A stretch of DNA of 64,000 nt from Deltaproteobacteria bacterium SG8_13 (GTDB lineage: Bacteria > Desulfobacterota > Desulfobacteria > Desulfobacterales > SG8-13). The DNA lies in assembly GCA_001303025.1 (NCBI GenBank), contig LJNK01000012.1, positions 1 to 64,000 on the forward strand, read 5' to 3'. Shown piece after piece: positions 1 through 7,606 of this stretch. A model generated the notes under the pieces. The model did not search any database. It saw only the letters and a list, made by a program, of their open reading frames with translations, and had not been told where the DNA came from. The position numbers were made by a program, and so were the translations under genes. Every line of letters starts with the position of its first letter. The first letter of the stretch is position 1.

Positions 1-100
1 GGGCGCGTTGAGCGATCACCAAGTCAAGCAGGGCATGGGCGTGCTCGTGGCTCTAACCCGTGGCTTGGCCGCTTTACAGCCGGAAAAAACCACCGCCTGA
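1..100 (+). CDS. C-terminal end of a DUF1641-like protein (partial)
   Basis: The window opens inside a reading frame (frame starting at base 2) that ends at TGA 98-100 and encodes 32 residues. The stretch QVKQGMGVLVALTRGLAALQ resembles the end of DUF1641 proteins, which finish with a short helix like 'dpeVqrgLgfllaLaraLG' and are often encoded near quinone- or formate-linked oxidoreductases. Only the tail is visible, so the family call rests on one short motif. A small Cys-rich gene follows 80 bases downstream. Confidence 0.4.
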   Translation, partial: GALSDHQVKQGMGVLVALTRGLAALQPEKTTA

Positions 101-180
101 GTCGACCGGCCCTACCAGTCACCCCTAACCGGCCCGACCGCTAACCGTCGCAGGCCGATGAAAAGAGAGAGGTAACCATC

Positions 181-345
181 ATGAGCGACGACGCCCAATT
201 CTCATGCACCGCCTGCCATATTCACGCTGATAACGATGTCATGACCGCCTGCCGCCTGTGCGGCCGTCTGCACTGCTCCGAATGCGTGGATGAATTCGGC
301 CGCTGTGTGGAGTGCAACAGCGAGAAGGAAAAAACAGACCACTAG
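181..345 (+). CDS. 54-aa Cys-rich, probably zinc-binding protein
   Basis: ATG 181 follows a GAGAGAGGT ribosome site and the frame runs 54 codons to TAG 343-345. The protein has four CxxC pairs (CTAC, CRLC, CSEC, CVEC) within about 40 residues, plus His at CHIH and LHC. This spacing fits a compact two-site zinc ribbon, B-box or RING-like fold. It has no signal peptide or membrane segment and ends in a charged tail (EKEKTDH). It lies between the DUF1641-like end and the GYD gene, so it may be an accessory or regulatory protein. The function is unknown and the zinc binding is inferred from the cysteine pattern. Confidence 0.6.
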   Translation: MSDDAQFSCTACHIHADNDVMTACRLCGRLHCSECVDEFGRCVECNSEKEKTDH

Positions 346-507
346 CCCTGGCGTGTTGTATCGGTCTGCGCGAAAAGTTATCTCACCATTTCATGAACAG
401 ATTTTCCGTGCTTTTCTGCAGCAGCAGACTGTCAGGACACAGCGTTTCGAGATTACCAATTTGTCCCGGGGATCATCACAACGGCAAACCGGAAAGGAGG
501 CCCAACC

Positions 508-801
508 ATGCCGACATACGTTTCACTGATCAAATACACCCAGCGGGGCGCGGAAAATATGAAAGAAAGCCCCGCCCGGCTCGACGCCGCGAAAAAACTT
601 TTTCAGTCCCTGGGCGCCGAGCTGAAGTCGTTTCACCTGGCAATGGGCCGGTATGACGCGATTGTCATGTCGGAAGCACCAAACGACGAAACCGCCATCA
701 AGGCGGCGATGACCATCGGTGCGGCCGGTGCGGTCCGCACGGAAACTTTCAGGGTGTTCACCGAAGATGAATACCGCAAACTCATTTCCGAGCTGCCCTG
801 A
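508..801 (+). CDS. GYD domain-containing protein
   Basis: A 97-aa protein starting at ATG 508 behind a strong AAGGAGG ribosome site. It opens with MPTYVSLIKYTQRGAENMKE and carries FHLAMGRYDAIVMSEAPND, the diagnostic core of the GYD family (small ferredoxin-like alpha/beta proteins of unknown role, named for a Gly-Tyr-Asp motif, here GRYD). Its length is normal for the family. No signal peptide is visible, so it should be cytoplasmic. GYD proteins are often proposed to bind small ligands as dimers, but no reaction is established. Confidence 0.85.
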   Translation: MPTYVSLIKYTQRGAENMKESPARLDAAKKLFQSLGAELKSFHLAMGRYDAIVMSEAPNDETAIKAAMTIGAAGAVRTETFRVFTEDEYRKLISELP

Positions 802-1025
802 AACAGATGTCCGTTCCAACCGTAGCGAGCCAGCGTGATAATCCCCGGGCAACCGGCTGCTACCGATTTCTATGCACCACCACCACCACCCCCCGAGCCG
901 CTGCCGCTAACGCAATGCCTTGGTTTTGCCGGCCACAAACCGCTGTAAGGATTCCCTGCATGCCGCGACCGTAGACCAGGGCTGGTTGAAAAACAGCCAC
1001 TTTATCCGAAAGTGAGGACAGCACC

Positions 1026-1487
1026 ATGAATCGAAAGCCTGTATTGAATGTCGGATTGGTATTGGCGGGGCTGCTTGTGGTGGCGGCATCGGCCTACGCA
1101 GCCGGCTATCAACTCGGCAATGTGGGGGCCGGCGGCTACGATGTCGTCTCTTACTTCACGGAAGGAAAGGCCGTGCGCGGCACAGGGTGGCACGTGGCGG
1201 TTCATCAAGGGACCACCTACCTGTTTGCCAGCAAGGCAAACCGCAAGCAGTTTGCCGAATCGCCGGAACAATACCTGCCGCAGTTTGGCGGCTACTGCGC
1301 CTTCGGCGCCGCAATGGGCAAAAAATTCTATGCCGATCCAACGGTGTGGAAAATCGTCGACGGCAAGCTCTACATGAATCTGGACAATAAAATCCAGAAA
1401 AAATGGGCAGGCAATCTTTCCGAAAACCTGGAAAAGGGGTATGCCAATCGGCCGAAAATTCAACATAGCGCCCCCGAAGGTATCTGA
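1026..1487 (+). CDS. Exported YHS domain protein
   Basis: A 153-aa protein with a clear Sec signal peptide (NRK followed by a hydrophobic run ending ASAYA, about residues 1-25). The mature part matches the YHS family: GYDVVSYFTEGKAVRG near the start, then YLFASKANRKQFAESPEQYLPQFGGYCAFG. In characterised proteins YHS domains bind metals or accompany metal-handling enzymes. This one is a stand-alone periplasmic version, like those found near copper or redox genes. A strong terminator at 1524-1551 closes the gene, and no co-transcribed partner is evident. The role here is inferred only from the fold. Confidence 0.85.
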   Translation: MNRKPVLNVGLVLAGLLVVAASAYAAGYQLGNVGAGGYDVVSYFTEGKAVRGTGWHVAVHQGTTYLFASKANRKQFAESPEQYLPQFGGYCAFGAAMGKKFYADPTVWKIVDGKLYMNLDNKIQKKWAGNLSENLEKGYANRPKIQHSAPEGI

Positions 1488-1523
1488 CCCGTCCGGCCGG
1501 AAAGATCTATTGCCCTCAACAAC

Positions 1524-1554
1524 AAGACCCTGCAGTCGGCTGCAGGGTCTTTAC
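1524..1554 (+). terminator. Rho-independent terminator after the YHS gene
   Basis: A perfect 12-bp stem (1524-1535 with 1540-1551) closes a TCGG tetraloop, and the 3' arm ends in a short T run. It sits 37 bases after the YHS stop codon. The A-rich 5' flank could also let it end minus-strand transcripts from the convergent gene at 1588. Confidence 0.85.
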
Positions 1555-1587
1555 GTAGTTTTCGACGCTCTGATGTAGAAACGGCTC

Positions 1588-1854
1588 TTACAGTCTGGCC
1601 CGCATCACCATGATACCGAACAGGACCGCTCCCAGCAGGGAAAAGTAGAGCCCGTTGAGGGTCTGGCGGTACTTGATCTTGCGCTTTTCATCGGGTTCGC
1701 TGCGCAGCAGGTCCTTGAATTTCCGGTGGTCTTCCAGCAGACCCTTGAAGGTGTCCACCGTGTGCCCTTTTTCTTTCAGCACCATTTTCATCTGCTGCAG
1801 GTTGTACAGCGCGATAACAATCGAAAAGATCAACGCAAATTCGAGCATTCCCAT
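1588..1854 (-). CDS. Small membrane protein with two TM helices, unknown function
   Basis: From ATG 1854, preceded by AAGGAT, the frame encodes 88 residues (an alternative start is ATG 1848). A hydrophobic helix at about residues 4-20 is followed by a charged helical segment (KEKGHTVDTFKGLLEDHRKFKDLL) and a second hydrophobic helix near the C-terminus (YFSLLGAVLFGIMVM). The frame is open upstream, but that part lacks membrane-protein character and overlaps the neighbouring methyltransferase. It lies downstream of that methyltransferase on the same strand, about 106 bases apart. I do not recognise the family. Confidence 0.6.
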   Translation of the reverse strand: MGMLEFALIFSIVIALYNLQQMKMVLKEKGHTVDTFKGLLEDHRKFKDLLRSEPDEKRKIKYRQTLNGLYFSLLGAVLFGIMVMRARL

Positions 1855-1960
1855 GGGGGTGCCATCCTTTTTTTCCGGCCATTGCCTCGTTCGAAGGTTA
1901 CCCATATCATCATTGGCGGTCGCCGCCAAGCGGGAAAAGGGCAAAACACCTGCCGGGCCC

Positions 1961-2614
1961 TCAAATTCGCTTGGCTGCAACAAGGATGTAGAGCTGCGGC
2001 TGGTCCACAAACGCTGCGATCGCAAAGCCGTATGGTCCCAGCAGCCTGATGGCCGCGGATTTTTCCGGGAAGTCGTCGAGGGGAAAGGTGGTGGTTTTTC
2101 TGAGAGAATCGATAAACGATTTGCCCAGCGGGTGGCTGATGACCAGCCGGCCGGCCGGCTTCAGCATCCGGGCCAGATTGGTGAAAGCGCCGGCCTTGTC
2201 GGCGATATTGGGATAACACGCATTGATAAACACCGCATCGATGCTGTTTTTCGGCAGGTCCAGATCACGGACATCGGACAAAAGGGTCTTCACACCCGGG
2301 TGATTGCTGCGCAGCTTTTTGAGCATCTTGCGGGAAAGATCACAGGCGTATATGCGCCCCGGCCGGAACTGCTGAATCAGGGGGACGAGAATCCCCGTGC
2401 CGCTGCCCACGTCGAGCACGAAATCACCGGCCGAGATCTCGGCAGCGGCCACGATTTGTTCCAGCCGCTCGGGCACGCCCTCGGGCAGCGGCGGCTCGAA
2501 CAGGTGCACGATCTCATCGAAGAGTTTCCGTTGGAGCCGGTTGATCCTCTCGATGTCTTTCTCATCCGTAGCCTTGAAGCTCACGCCGGGCCCCCCCCTG
2601 CCGTCGGCCGGCAT
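1961..2614 (-). CDS. Class I SAM-dependent methyltransferase
   Basis: A 217-aa protein with the Rossmann SAM-binding signature FVLDVGSGTGILVPL (motif I, about residues 66-80), an acidic motif II (IYACDLSRKMLKKL) and a motif IV-like region (SIDAVFINACYPNIADK) typical of Methyltransf_11/25 proteins. The substrate cannot be deduced. The ATG at 2614 has no clear ribosome site. A GTG at 2584 (VSFKATDEKD) follows a G-rich stretch and is a credible alternative start. It is divergent from the SDR gene at 2727. Confidence 0.8.
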   Translation of the reverse strand: MPADGRGGPGVSFKATDEKDIERINRLQRKLFDEIVHLFEPPLPEGVPERLEQIVAAAEISAGDFVLDVGSGTGILVPLIQQFRPGRIYACDLSRKMLKKLRSNHPGVKTLLSDVRDLDLPKNSIDAVFINACYPNIADKAGAFTNLARMLKPAGRLVISHPLGKSFIDSLRKTTTFPLDDFPEKSAAIRLLGPYGFAIAAFVDQPQLYILVAAKRI

Positions 2615-2726
2615 TCAAATCGTTTGCCACGACCTCGTCGCCCGTCGACACCACCAGAATAACACACATTCGGTTGGACACGGAAGAATCAATGTTTATC
2701 TTCTCCAAAACAGTAAGGAGGTGAAC

Positions 2727-3518
2727 ATGGATCTGGGTATCAACGGAAAGATTGCCCTGGTGACCGCCGCCAGCCGGGGTCTGGGTCGCGGCTGTGCCGA
2801 ACGGCTGGCCGCCGAACAATGCCGGGTGGCGATCTGCTCCCGGGACGCTGCTGCGGCCGAGCAGGCGGCCAAAGAGATTGCCGCCGCCACCGGGGCGGAA
2901 GTCGTCGGATTCGGCGCAGACATGAGCCGAACCGGGGACATCAGCGGCCTGTTGGAGCAGGTTCGGCAGTCGCTGGGAGATCCGGACATTCTGGTCACAA
3001 ATGCCGGCGGGCCGCCGCCGGGAACCTACGCCAGCACCGAGCTGGACCTGTACGAAAAGGCTTTCCAGCTCACGCTGATGAGTGCCGTGCGGCTGATACA
3101 CGGCACGACCCCGGCGATGATCGAAAAGCGCTGGGGCCGCATCATCGCCATCACTTCCATATCGGTCAAGCAGCCGATCGGCAACCTGCTCCTGTCCAAC
3201 ATGGCGCGTGCCGGGCTGACGGGCTTTTTGAAGACCCTTTCCACGGAGCTGGCGGCCAGCGGCATCACCGTAAATGCCCTGCTGCCGGGTACCCACCGGA
3301 CGTCGCGCATCGACCAGCTGGTGCAGGACCGCAGTGCCCGTGAGGGCAAATCTCCCGACGACGTCTACCAGGAAATGATGGCCGAAATTCCCAGCCGCGC
3401 CATCGGTGACCCGGCGGATTTCGGTGCAGCGGCGGCATTTCTGGCCGGCAAGCAGGCCCGTTATATCACCGGTCAGAGCCTGCTGGTCGACGGCGGCCGC
3501 TACAGCGGGCTGCTGTAA
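2727..3518 (+). CDS. Atypical short-chain dehydrogenase/reductase (FabG-like, non-canonical active site)
   Basis: ATG 2727 follows a perfect TAAGGAGGTG ribosome site; 263 aa. The cofactor loop TAASRGLGRG is at about residues 13-22, the NAGG motif near 92-95 is followed by PPPG, and the C-terminus has the usual SDR ending (ARYITGQSLLVDGG). The catalytic Ser144 is present, but the positions expected for Tyr and Lys (157 and 161) read Ser and Arg in LLLSNMARAG. This matches the 'BKR-like SDR' subgroup, known to deviate from the catalytic tetrad. It may therefore act by a modified mechanism or have another role. VOC and cupin genes follow on the same strand. Confidence 0.85.
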   Translation: MDLGINGKIALVTAASRGLGRGCAERLAAEQCRVAICSRDAAAAEQAAKEIAAATGAEVVGFGADMSRTGDISGLLEQVRQSLGDPDILVTNAGGPPPGTYASTELDLYEKAFQLTLMSAVRLIHGTTPAMIEKRWGRIIAITSISVKQPIGNLLLSNMARAGLTGFLKTLSTELAASGITVNALLPGTHRTSRIDQLVQDRSAREGKSPDDVYQEMMAEIPSRAIGDPADFGAAAAFLAGKQARYITGQSLLVDGGRYSGLL

Positions 3519-3567
3519 ACGGCCAGTTTGTGAAATCACCGGCAATAACCCTTGCGGGAAGCATGAC

Positions 3568-3945
3568 ATGCCTGAACACGAAAAAATCAACTATGTTGAA
3601 TTCCCGTCAACCGATATCGGTGCCACCAAGGCGTTCTTTTCAGCCGTTTTCGGCTGGACGTTCACTGACTACGGCCCTGAATACAGCGCCTTTACCAATG
3701 AAGGCATCGACGGCGGCATCTATAAATCGGGACTACAAATGTCAACGGACAGCGGCAGCGCTCTTATCGTTTTCTACAGCGACGATTTGGAGCGAACGCA
3801 GGCCAAAATTGAAAAGGCCGGTGGTTCGATCATCAAGCCGATATTCTCGTTTCCGGGTGGTCGCCGGTTTCATTTCGCTGACCCCAACGGCAACGAATAC
3901 GCCGTGTGGACGGGTGCCGCCCCGCAAGAGGGCCAAGGCCCTTGA
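3568..3945 (+). CDS. VOC (glyoxalase/bleomycin-resistance fold) protein
   Basis: 125 aa from ATG 3568. The frame is open upstream, but similarity begins at MPEHEKINYVEFPSTDI. The sequence has the paired betaalphabetabetabeta layout of single-domain VOC proteins: INYVEFPSTDIGATKAFFSAVFGWTF early, then FADPNGNEYAVWTG at the end. It resembles the 'glyoxalase-like' VOC group without an obvious complete His/Glu metal set, so binding or simple lyase activity is uncertain. It starts 49 bases after the SDR stop and 65 bases before the cupin, consistent with one transcript. Confidence 0.85.
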   Translation: MPEHEKINYVEFPSTDIGATKAFFSAVFGWTFTDYGPEYSAFTNEGIDGGIYKSGLQMSTDSGSALIVFYSDDLERTQAKIEKAGGSIIKPIFSFPGGRRFHFADPNGNEYAVWTGAAPQEGQGP

Positions 3946-4010
3946 CCTGCAGGGCATTTTTGATCGGCCGACGGTTTCGACTGCATCATCGAGCCGAAAG
4001 GAGAAACGAA

Positions 4011-4334
4011 GTGTTTTACAAAAAGAGCAGTGAGGGCTACCGGCAAATGGCCGAAGGGATTGAGATGAAAACCCTGGTGCACGGCGAAAAAACATCGATG
4101 TGCGAATTTCGCCTGGCAAAGGGCGCCGAGATCCCGCGGCACGACCACCCCCACGAGCAGACCGGGTTCATGGTTTCCGGTGTGCTCCGGTTCGACGTGG
4201 AAGGGGAGGTTTTCGATGCGCGGGCCGGCGACAGCTGGAATCTCGCCGGTGGCAAACCGCATTCCGCCACCGCGCTGGAAGACACGGTGGTGGTGGAAAT
4301 TTTTTCACCGGTGCGTGAAGAATACCTTCCCTGA
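4011..4334 (+). CDS. Cupin domain protein
   Basis: 107 aa from GTG 4011, preceded by AAAGGAGAAACGAA. Cupin motif 1 is visible as IPRHDHPHEQTGFMVSGVLRF (the usual HxH...E...G, metal-ligand His and Glu present). Motif 2 is PHSATALEDTVVVEIFSP with a single His. It is a one-domain beta-barrel, cytoplasmic by sequence. It closes the SDR-VOC-cupin run. Small stand-alone cupins of this type bind sugars, acids or metals; the substrate is unknown. Confidence 0.85.
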   Translation: MFYKKSSEGYRQMAEGIEMKTLVHGEKTSMCEFRLAKGAEIPRHDHPHEQTGFMVSGVLRFDVEGEVFDARAGDSWNLAGGKPHSATALEDTVVVEIFSPVREEYLP

Positions 4335-4529
4335 CAGGCACGCCCTGCGAGTTGCCGCAGTGACACGATCAACTCGGCCGGCCCGACAACCGGCAGGCAC
4401 TGCAGGCCGTACACCGACGTGATCCCGCCTTCGACAAGCGCCATTGCGAATTTACCGACGACCCAATTTCGCTCGGTGTCGCGATCAACGGTACGCAGTT
4501 CGCAGCGACAGGCAGCCCCCTTGTAGTGA

Positions 4530-4718
4530 AAAAATGCCCGGCCCACGAGTCCGCGGACAGGAGAGCTGTTGAAAGAGGGCCTTTCGAAAGAAGCGGTGAA
4601 CGATCTCACCAAGCGATGTTTGCGATACGATCGCGACAAGTCTGAGAAACAAGAGCGCGTTGCCCGGTTCGTAGATCGCATCGGCATTGAAAACGTCAAG
4701 GAAGCTTTCTTGCGGTAG
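4530..4718 (+). pseudogene. Possible C-terminal remnant of a sirohaem nitrite/sulfite reductase, or a 49-aa protein
   Basis: After an in-frame TGA (4527) the frame reads to TAG 4716-4718 with coding-like codon use. The translated tail (KEGLSKEAVNDLTKRCLRYD then QERVARFVDRIGIENVKEAF) resembles the end of nitrite/sulfite reductases, which close with 'yre...ERfg.fidRiGle.fk'. No haem or Fe-S part of such an enzyme is visible upstream. A TTG at 4569, five bases after AGGAG, could instead start a genuine 49-aa protein. The preceding stretch 4335-4529 gives no convincing gene on either strand. Both readings are tentative. Confidence 0.3.
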
Positions 4719-4794
4719 CGTTCAATCGACGGAGACAAGGGGCATATTGCCCTGATCACCAAGCCATCAATTCGATAACAGCGGTGCTACGACG

Positions 4795-4899
4795 ATGTCA
4801 AAAACTAGAGACACCCGAAAAGATGTAAAGAAAAAGCCGGCCAAAACGATCAAAGAAAAGCGGAAAGAGAAGCAGGAAAAGAAAAAAACCGCCCGGTAG
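4795..4899 (+). CDS. 34-aa lysine-rich microprotein
   Basis: ATG 4795 to TAG 4897-4899 encodes 34 residues, about half of them Lys or Arg, with no hydrophobic segment. The pattern is SKTRDTRKDVKKKPAK followed by KEKRKEKQEKKK, a continuous charged helix. The ribosome site is weak. Such tiny basic proteins can bind nucleic acids or be ribosome-associated, but nothing here proves function. It sits in the gap before the convergent typA gene. Confidence 0.35.
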   Translation: MSKTRDTRKDVKKKPAKTIKEKRKEKQEKKKTAR

Positions 4900-5019
4900 G
4901 GTACGGCCGGGCAGTGATGCCGAACGAATAATCCTGCCCACGCCGGCGCTGCTGCTTCGTTTCATTTACTGCCGGCAGCTGTTTGCCGTCGGCGCGCTGC
5001 GGCACGGTAAGCCCAGCCG

Positions 5020-6855
5020 CTACGCCGCAAACTTTTTTTTCGCTTGGGACGCCCGCAGCGTGCGTCGTTTTTGCGCAGGGAGCACGGCTTTGCGCATGCG
5101 CACTGCCTTGGGGGTCACTTCCACCATCTCGTCTTCACGGATGAAGCTGATGGCCTGCTCCAGGTTGAGGGGCTTGGCCGGCGCAAGAATGATGTTGTCG
5201 TCCTTGCCTGCCGCCCGCATGTTCGTCAATTTCTTCTCCTTGCAGGGGTTGACGTCGATATCCTCACCGCGATTATGCTCTCCGATCACCATCCCTTCGT
5301 AGACCAGGTCACCGGGAACGACAAACAGACGGCCTCGGGGCTCAAGGTTGAACAGGGCATAGGGAACGGCCTTGCCGCTGCGGTCGGCTACGATGGATCC
5401 GGTAAAGCGGCTGGGGCAATCCCCCCTGTATTCGGAATAGCCGTCGTAGAGGGCATGCATGATGCCGGTGCCGCGCGTGTCGGTGAGAAATTCGTCCCGG
5501 TAGCCGATCAGCGCGCGCGCGGGAACGGAAAACTCGGCCCGGGCCCGACCTCTTCCGTTATTGACCAGTTTGATCATTTGCCCCTTTCTCTGGGAGAGCT
5601 TTTCGGTTACCACGCCCAAAAATTGTTCCTCACAATCGACCAGTAGGCGTTCGATGGGCTCGAGCTTGCGATTGTTTTCCCAGCGGTAGATGACCTCCGG
5701 TCGTCCCACGCAAAATTCGTAACCCTCCCTGCGCATGGTTTCGATCAGAATCGCCAGCTGAAACTCACCACGCCCCTTGACCACGGTGCTGTCCCGCTCC
5801 TGGCCGGCTTCCACCCGGATGGCGACGTTGCGAAGGGCTTCCTTCTGCATGCGCTCGCGAATGCGGCTCGATTGGACATATTTTCCGTCCTTGCCCCCTA
5901 CAGGTGAATTGTTGACGGAGAACACCATGGACACCGTCGGCTCCTCGACAACGATCCGGGGCAACGCCCGGGGAGCCTGCTGGTTACAGATGGTATCGCC
6001 GATTCGGACCTCATCGATGCCGGCCAGCACTACGATGTCTCCGGGCTCAACTTTATCCACATCACGCGTTTTGTTACCCTCGTACACCTGCAAGTTGGAA
6101 ACCTTCAACGACGAACTCGCACCGACGGCATCGATGCACACCAGGTTGTCTTTGGAATGCGCCGATCCGTTGAAGATTTTTCCGATCGCCAGCCGTCCCA
6201 GGTAGTCCGAATACCCCACATCCGACACCAACATCTGAAACGGTGCTGCGGGATCGTAGGATGGACCGGAAATGTTCTCGATTATCGTATCCAGAAGTAC
6301 ATGAAGATTCTCGCCGACTTCGTCAAGATCGGCCTGCGCAATGCCCTCTCTTCCGACCGCATAGAGCAAGGGAAATTCCAGCTGTTCCTCGGTGGCATTC
6401 AGGTCGATCATCAGATCGTAGATTTCGTCCAGGACTTCTGCGGGGCGCGCGTCCTGGCGATCGATTTTGTTGATGACCACTATGATCTTCAGGCCGGCTT
6501 CGAGCGCTTTTTTCAAAACGAAGCGGGTCTGGGGCAGCGGACCTTCGGCAGCGTCGACCAGCAGCATTGCCCCATCGGCCATGGACAGGGCCCGCTCCAC
6601 TTCTCCGCCGAAATCCGCGTGGCCGGGTGTGTCGATGATGTTGATCCGCACGCCTTTCCATATCACCGAACAGTTCTTGGCCGCGATGGTGATGCCGCGC
6701 TCGCGCTCCAGGTCGAGCGTGTCCATCAGCCGCTCTTCGACCGCCTGGTTGGCCCTGAACAGGCCGCTTTGACGGAACATGGCATCCACCAGGGTGGTTT
6801 TGCCGTGGTCGACATGGGCAATGATGGCAATGTTTCGCAGTTGGTTGTTTTTCAA
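5020..6855 (-). CDS. typA: Ribosome-associated translational GTPase TypA/BipA
   Basis: From TTG 6855 (after GGGGAC; no ATG lies nearby) this encodes 611 aa, the normal TypA length. All GTPase motifs are visible: G1 AHVDHGKTT near the N-terminus, G3 [12 protein letters not shown], and G4 [10 protein letters not shown]. The EF-G-like domains II, III and V and the BipA-specific C-terminus ([20 protein letters not shown], then the basic tail) follow. TypA binds 70S ribosomes near the A site and supports assembly and stress or cold adaptation. The longer upstream open frame lacks similarity. A sigma-70 type promoter lies just upstream at 6914-6941. Confidence 0.95.
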   Translation of the reverse strand: MKNNQLRNIAIIAHVDHGKTTLVDAMFRQSGLFRANQAVEERLMDTLDLERERGITIAAKNCSVIWKGVRINIIDTPGHADFGGEVERALSMADGAMLLVDAAEGPLPQTRFVLKKALEAGLKIIVVINKIDRQDARPAEVLDEIYDLMIDLNATEEQLEFPLLYAVGREGIAQADLDEVGENLHVLLDTIIENISGPSYDPAAPFQMLVSDVGYSDYLGRLAIGKIFNGSAHSKDNLVCIDAVGASSSLKVSNLQVYEGNKTRDVDKVEPGDIVVLAGIDEVRIGDTICNQQAPRALPRIVVEEPTVSMVFSVNNSPVGGKDGKYVQSSRIRERMQKEALRNVAIRVEAGQERDSTVVKGRGEFQLAILIETMRREGYEFCVGRPEVIYRWENNRKLEPIERLLVDCEEQFLGVVTEKLSQRKGQMIKLVNNGRGRARAEFSVPARALIGYRDEFLTDTRGTGIMHALYDGYSEYRGDCPSRFTGSIVADRSGKAVPYALFNLEPRGRLFVVPGDLVYEGMVIGEHNRGEDIDVNPCKEKKLTNMRAAGKDDNIILAPAKPLNLEQAISFIREDEMVEVTPKAVRMRKAVLPAQKRRTLRASQAKKKFAA

Positions 6856-6913
6856 GTTTTTGTCCCCGTGTATGAAGAGTATCGGTTGAACACGTTTAGT
6901 GGCAAAGCGGACA

Positions 6914-6941
6914 AGTATAATCACCTGGCCGCCGAATACAA
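6914..6941 (-). promoter_or_regulatory. Probable sigma-70 promoter of typA
   Basis: On the minus strand TTGTAT (6941-6936) and TATACT (6919-6914) are separated by 16 bases. The predicted transcription start is near 6907, giving a leader of roughly 50 nt before TTG 6855. Confidence 0.5.
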
Positions 6942-7606
6942 GGGCTTTTTGTAAGGATTGGGCAATCACAGTGTGCGGCTGCCATAACAGTTTTTCCGGC
7001 AGCCACTCTGGCAGAAGTCCGAAAAATCCATGGTGCCGATTGCTCTTTCCGCGAAGCCCCATTGGGAACCTGCTGGGGAATGCTTGGCACCCGCGCCAGC
7101 GCAGACCCGCAGGTCGTGATTCGTATTCGACCGCTGACCGATGACAGCAATCCTTTCAGGGCCTATGCGGTCCTGGCGGTGCATCCCTTCAGCAGCGCCG
7201 CGCTATGGCTTGCTGCTCTTAGCGTCTGGAGGAGGTCAACGATGTAGTTACCTTGCGGGAAACATGTAAAATACGGGCGGCCGGCGGTGCTTTGGTTATC
7301 GATTCAGCCGCCAGAACTGCTGTGAAGCCGGCTTTGCCCTCCCAATAATTTCCAAGCAATTTGAATGGGTTATTTCACCCAGGGGGGGGTGGGTGAAAAC
7401 CCCCAACCGGGCCTTTCTCCACAGCGGAGTACCCTGCTGCGATCTCACGTAACCTTCTGTAATTCTTACCAAACGTCTCCTTGCCTGTACTGGTACGGAT
7501 CTTGCGTTTTATAGAGCCACGTTTCATCATGATTTCATTCGATCCATAGAATCGACAATTTCCCCGACACATTTATACGGCAGTCCCGGCACAAAGGACT
7601 ATTTCA
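6942..7606. other. Non-coding gap between typA and the histidine kinase gene
   Basis: About 665 bases without a convincing gene. Short frames on both strands have no ribosome sites or recognisable products. Two items stand out: a GGAGGAGG ribosome-like site followed by ATG directly abutting TAG (7242-7247), and a hairpin with an all-G loop at 7373-7398 (9-bp stem TTTCACCCA/TGGGTGAAA around eight G). The last 200 bases are AT-richer and probably hold the kinase promoter. Confidence 0.5.
7373..7398. repeat. Inverted repeat with G8 loop
   Basis: TTTCACCCA (7373-7381) and TGGGTGAAA (7390-7398) form a 9-bp stem around a run of eight G. It lies 209 bases before the histidine kinase start. It is not a terminator because no T tract follows. 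Confidence 0.6.

Noticed and set aside
872-910. ATG followed by five His codons (HHHHHPPSRCR)
   Set aside because: No ribosome site, 12 codons only, and no his genes downstream; not a his leader peptide.
1655-2662. 335-aa plus-strand frame
   Set aside because: Antisense to the methyltransferase and small membrane protein genes.
2562-3590. 342-aa minus-strand frame
   Set aside because: Antisense shadow of the SDR gene, no ribosome site.
4037-4762. 241-aa minus-strand frame
   Set aside because: Mostly antisense to the cupin gene and the reductase-like tail; no ribosome site and no family similarity seen, though its middle reads smoothly.
7375-7572. 65-aa minus-strand frame upstream of the hybrid kinase
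   Set aside because: No ribosome site and the end is encoded by the C/G-rich hairpin; low-complexity end.
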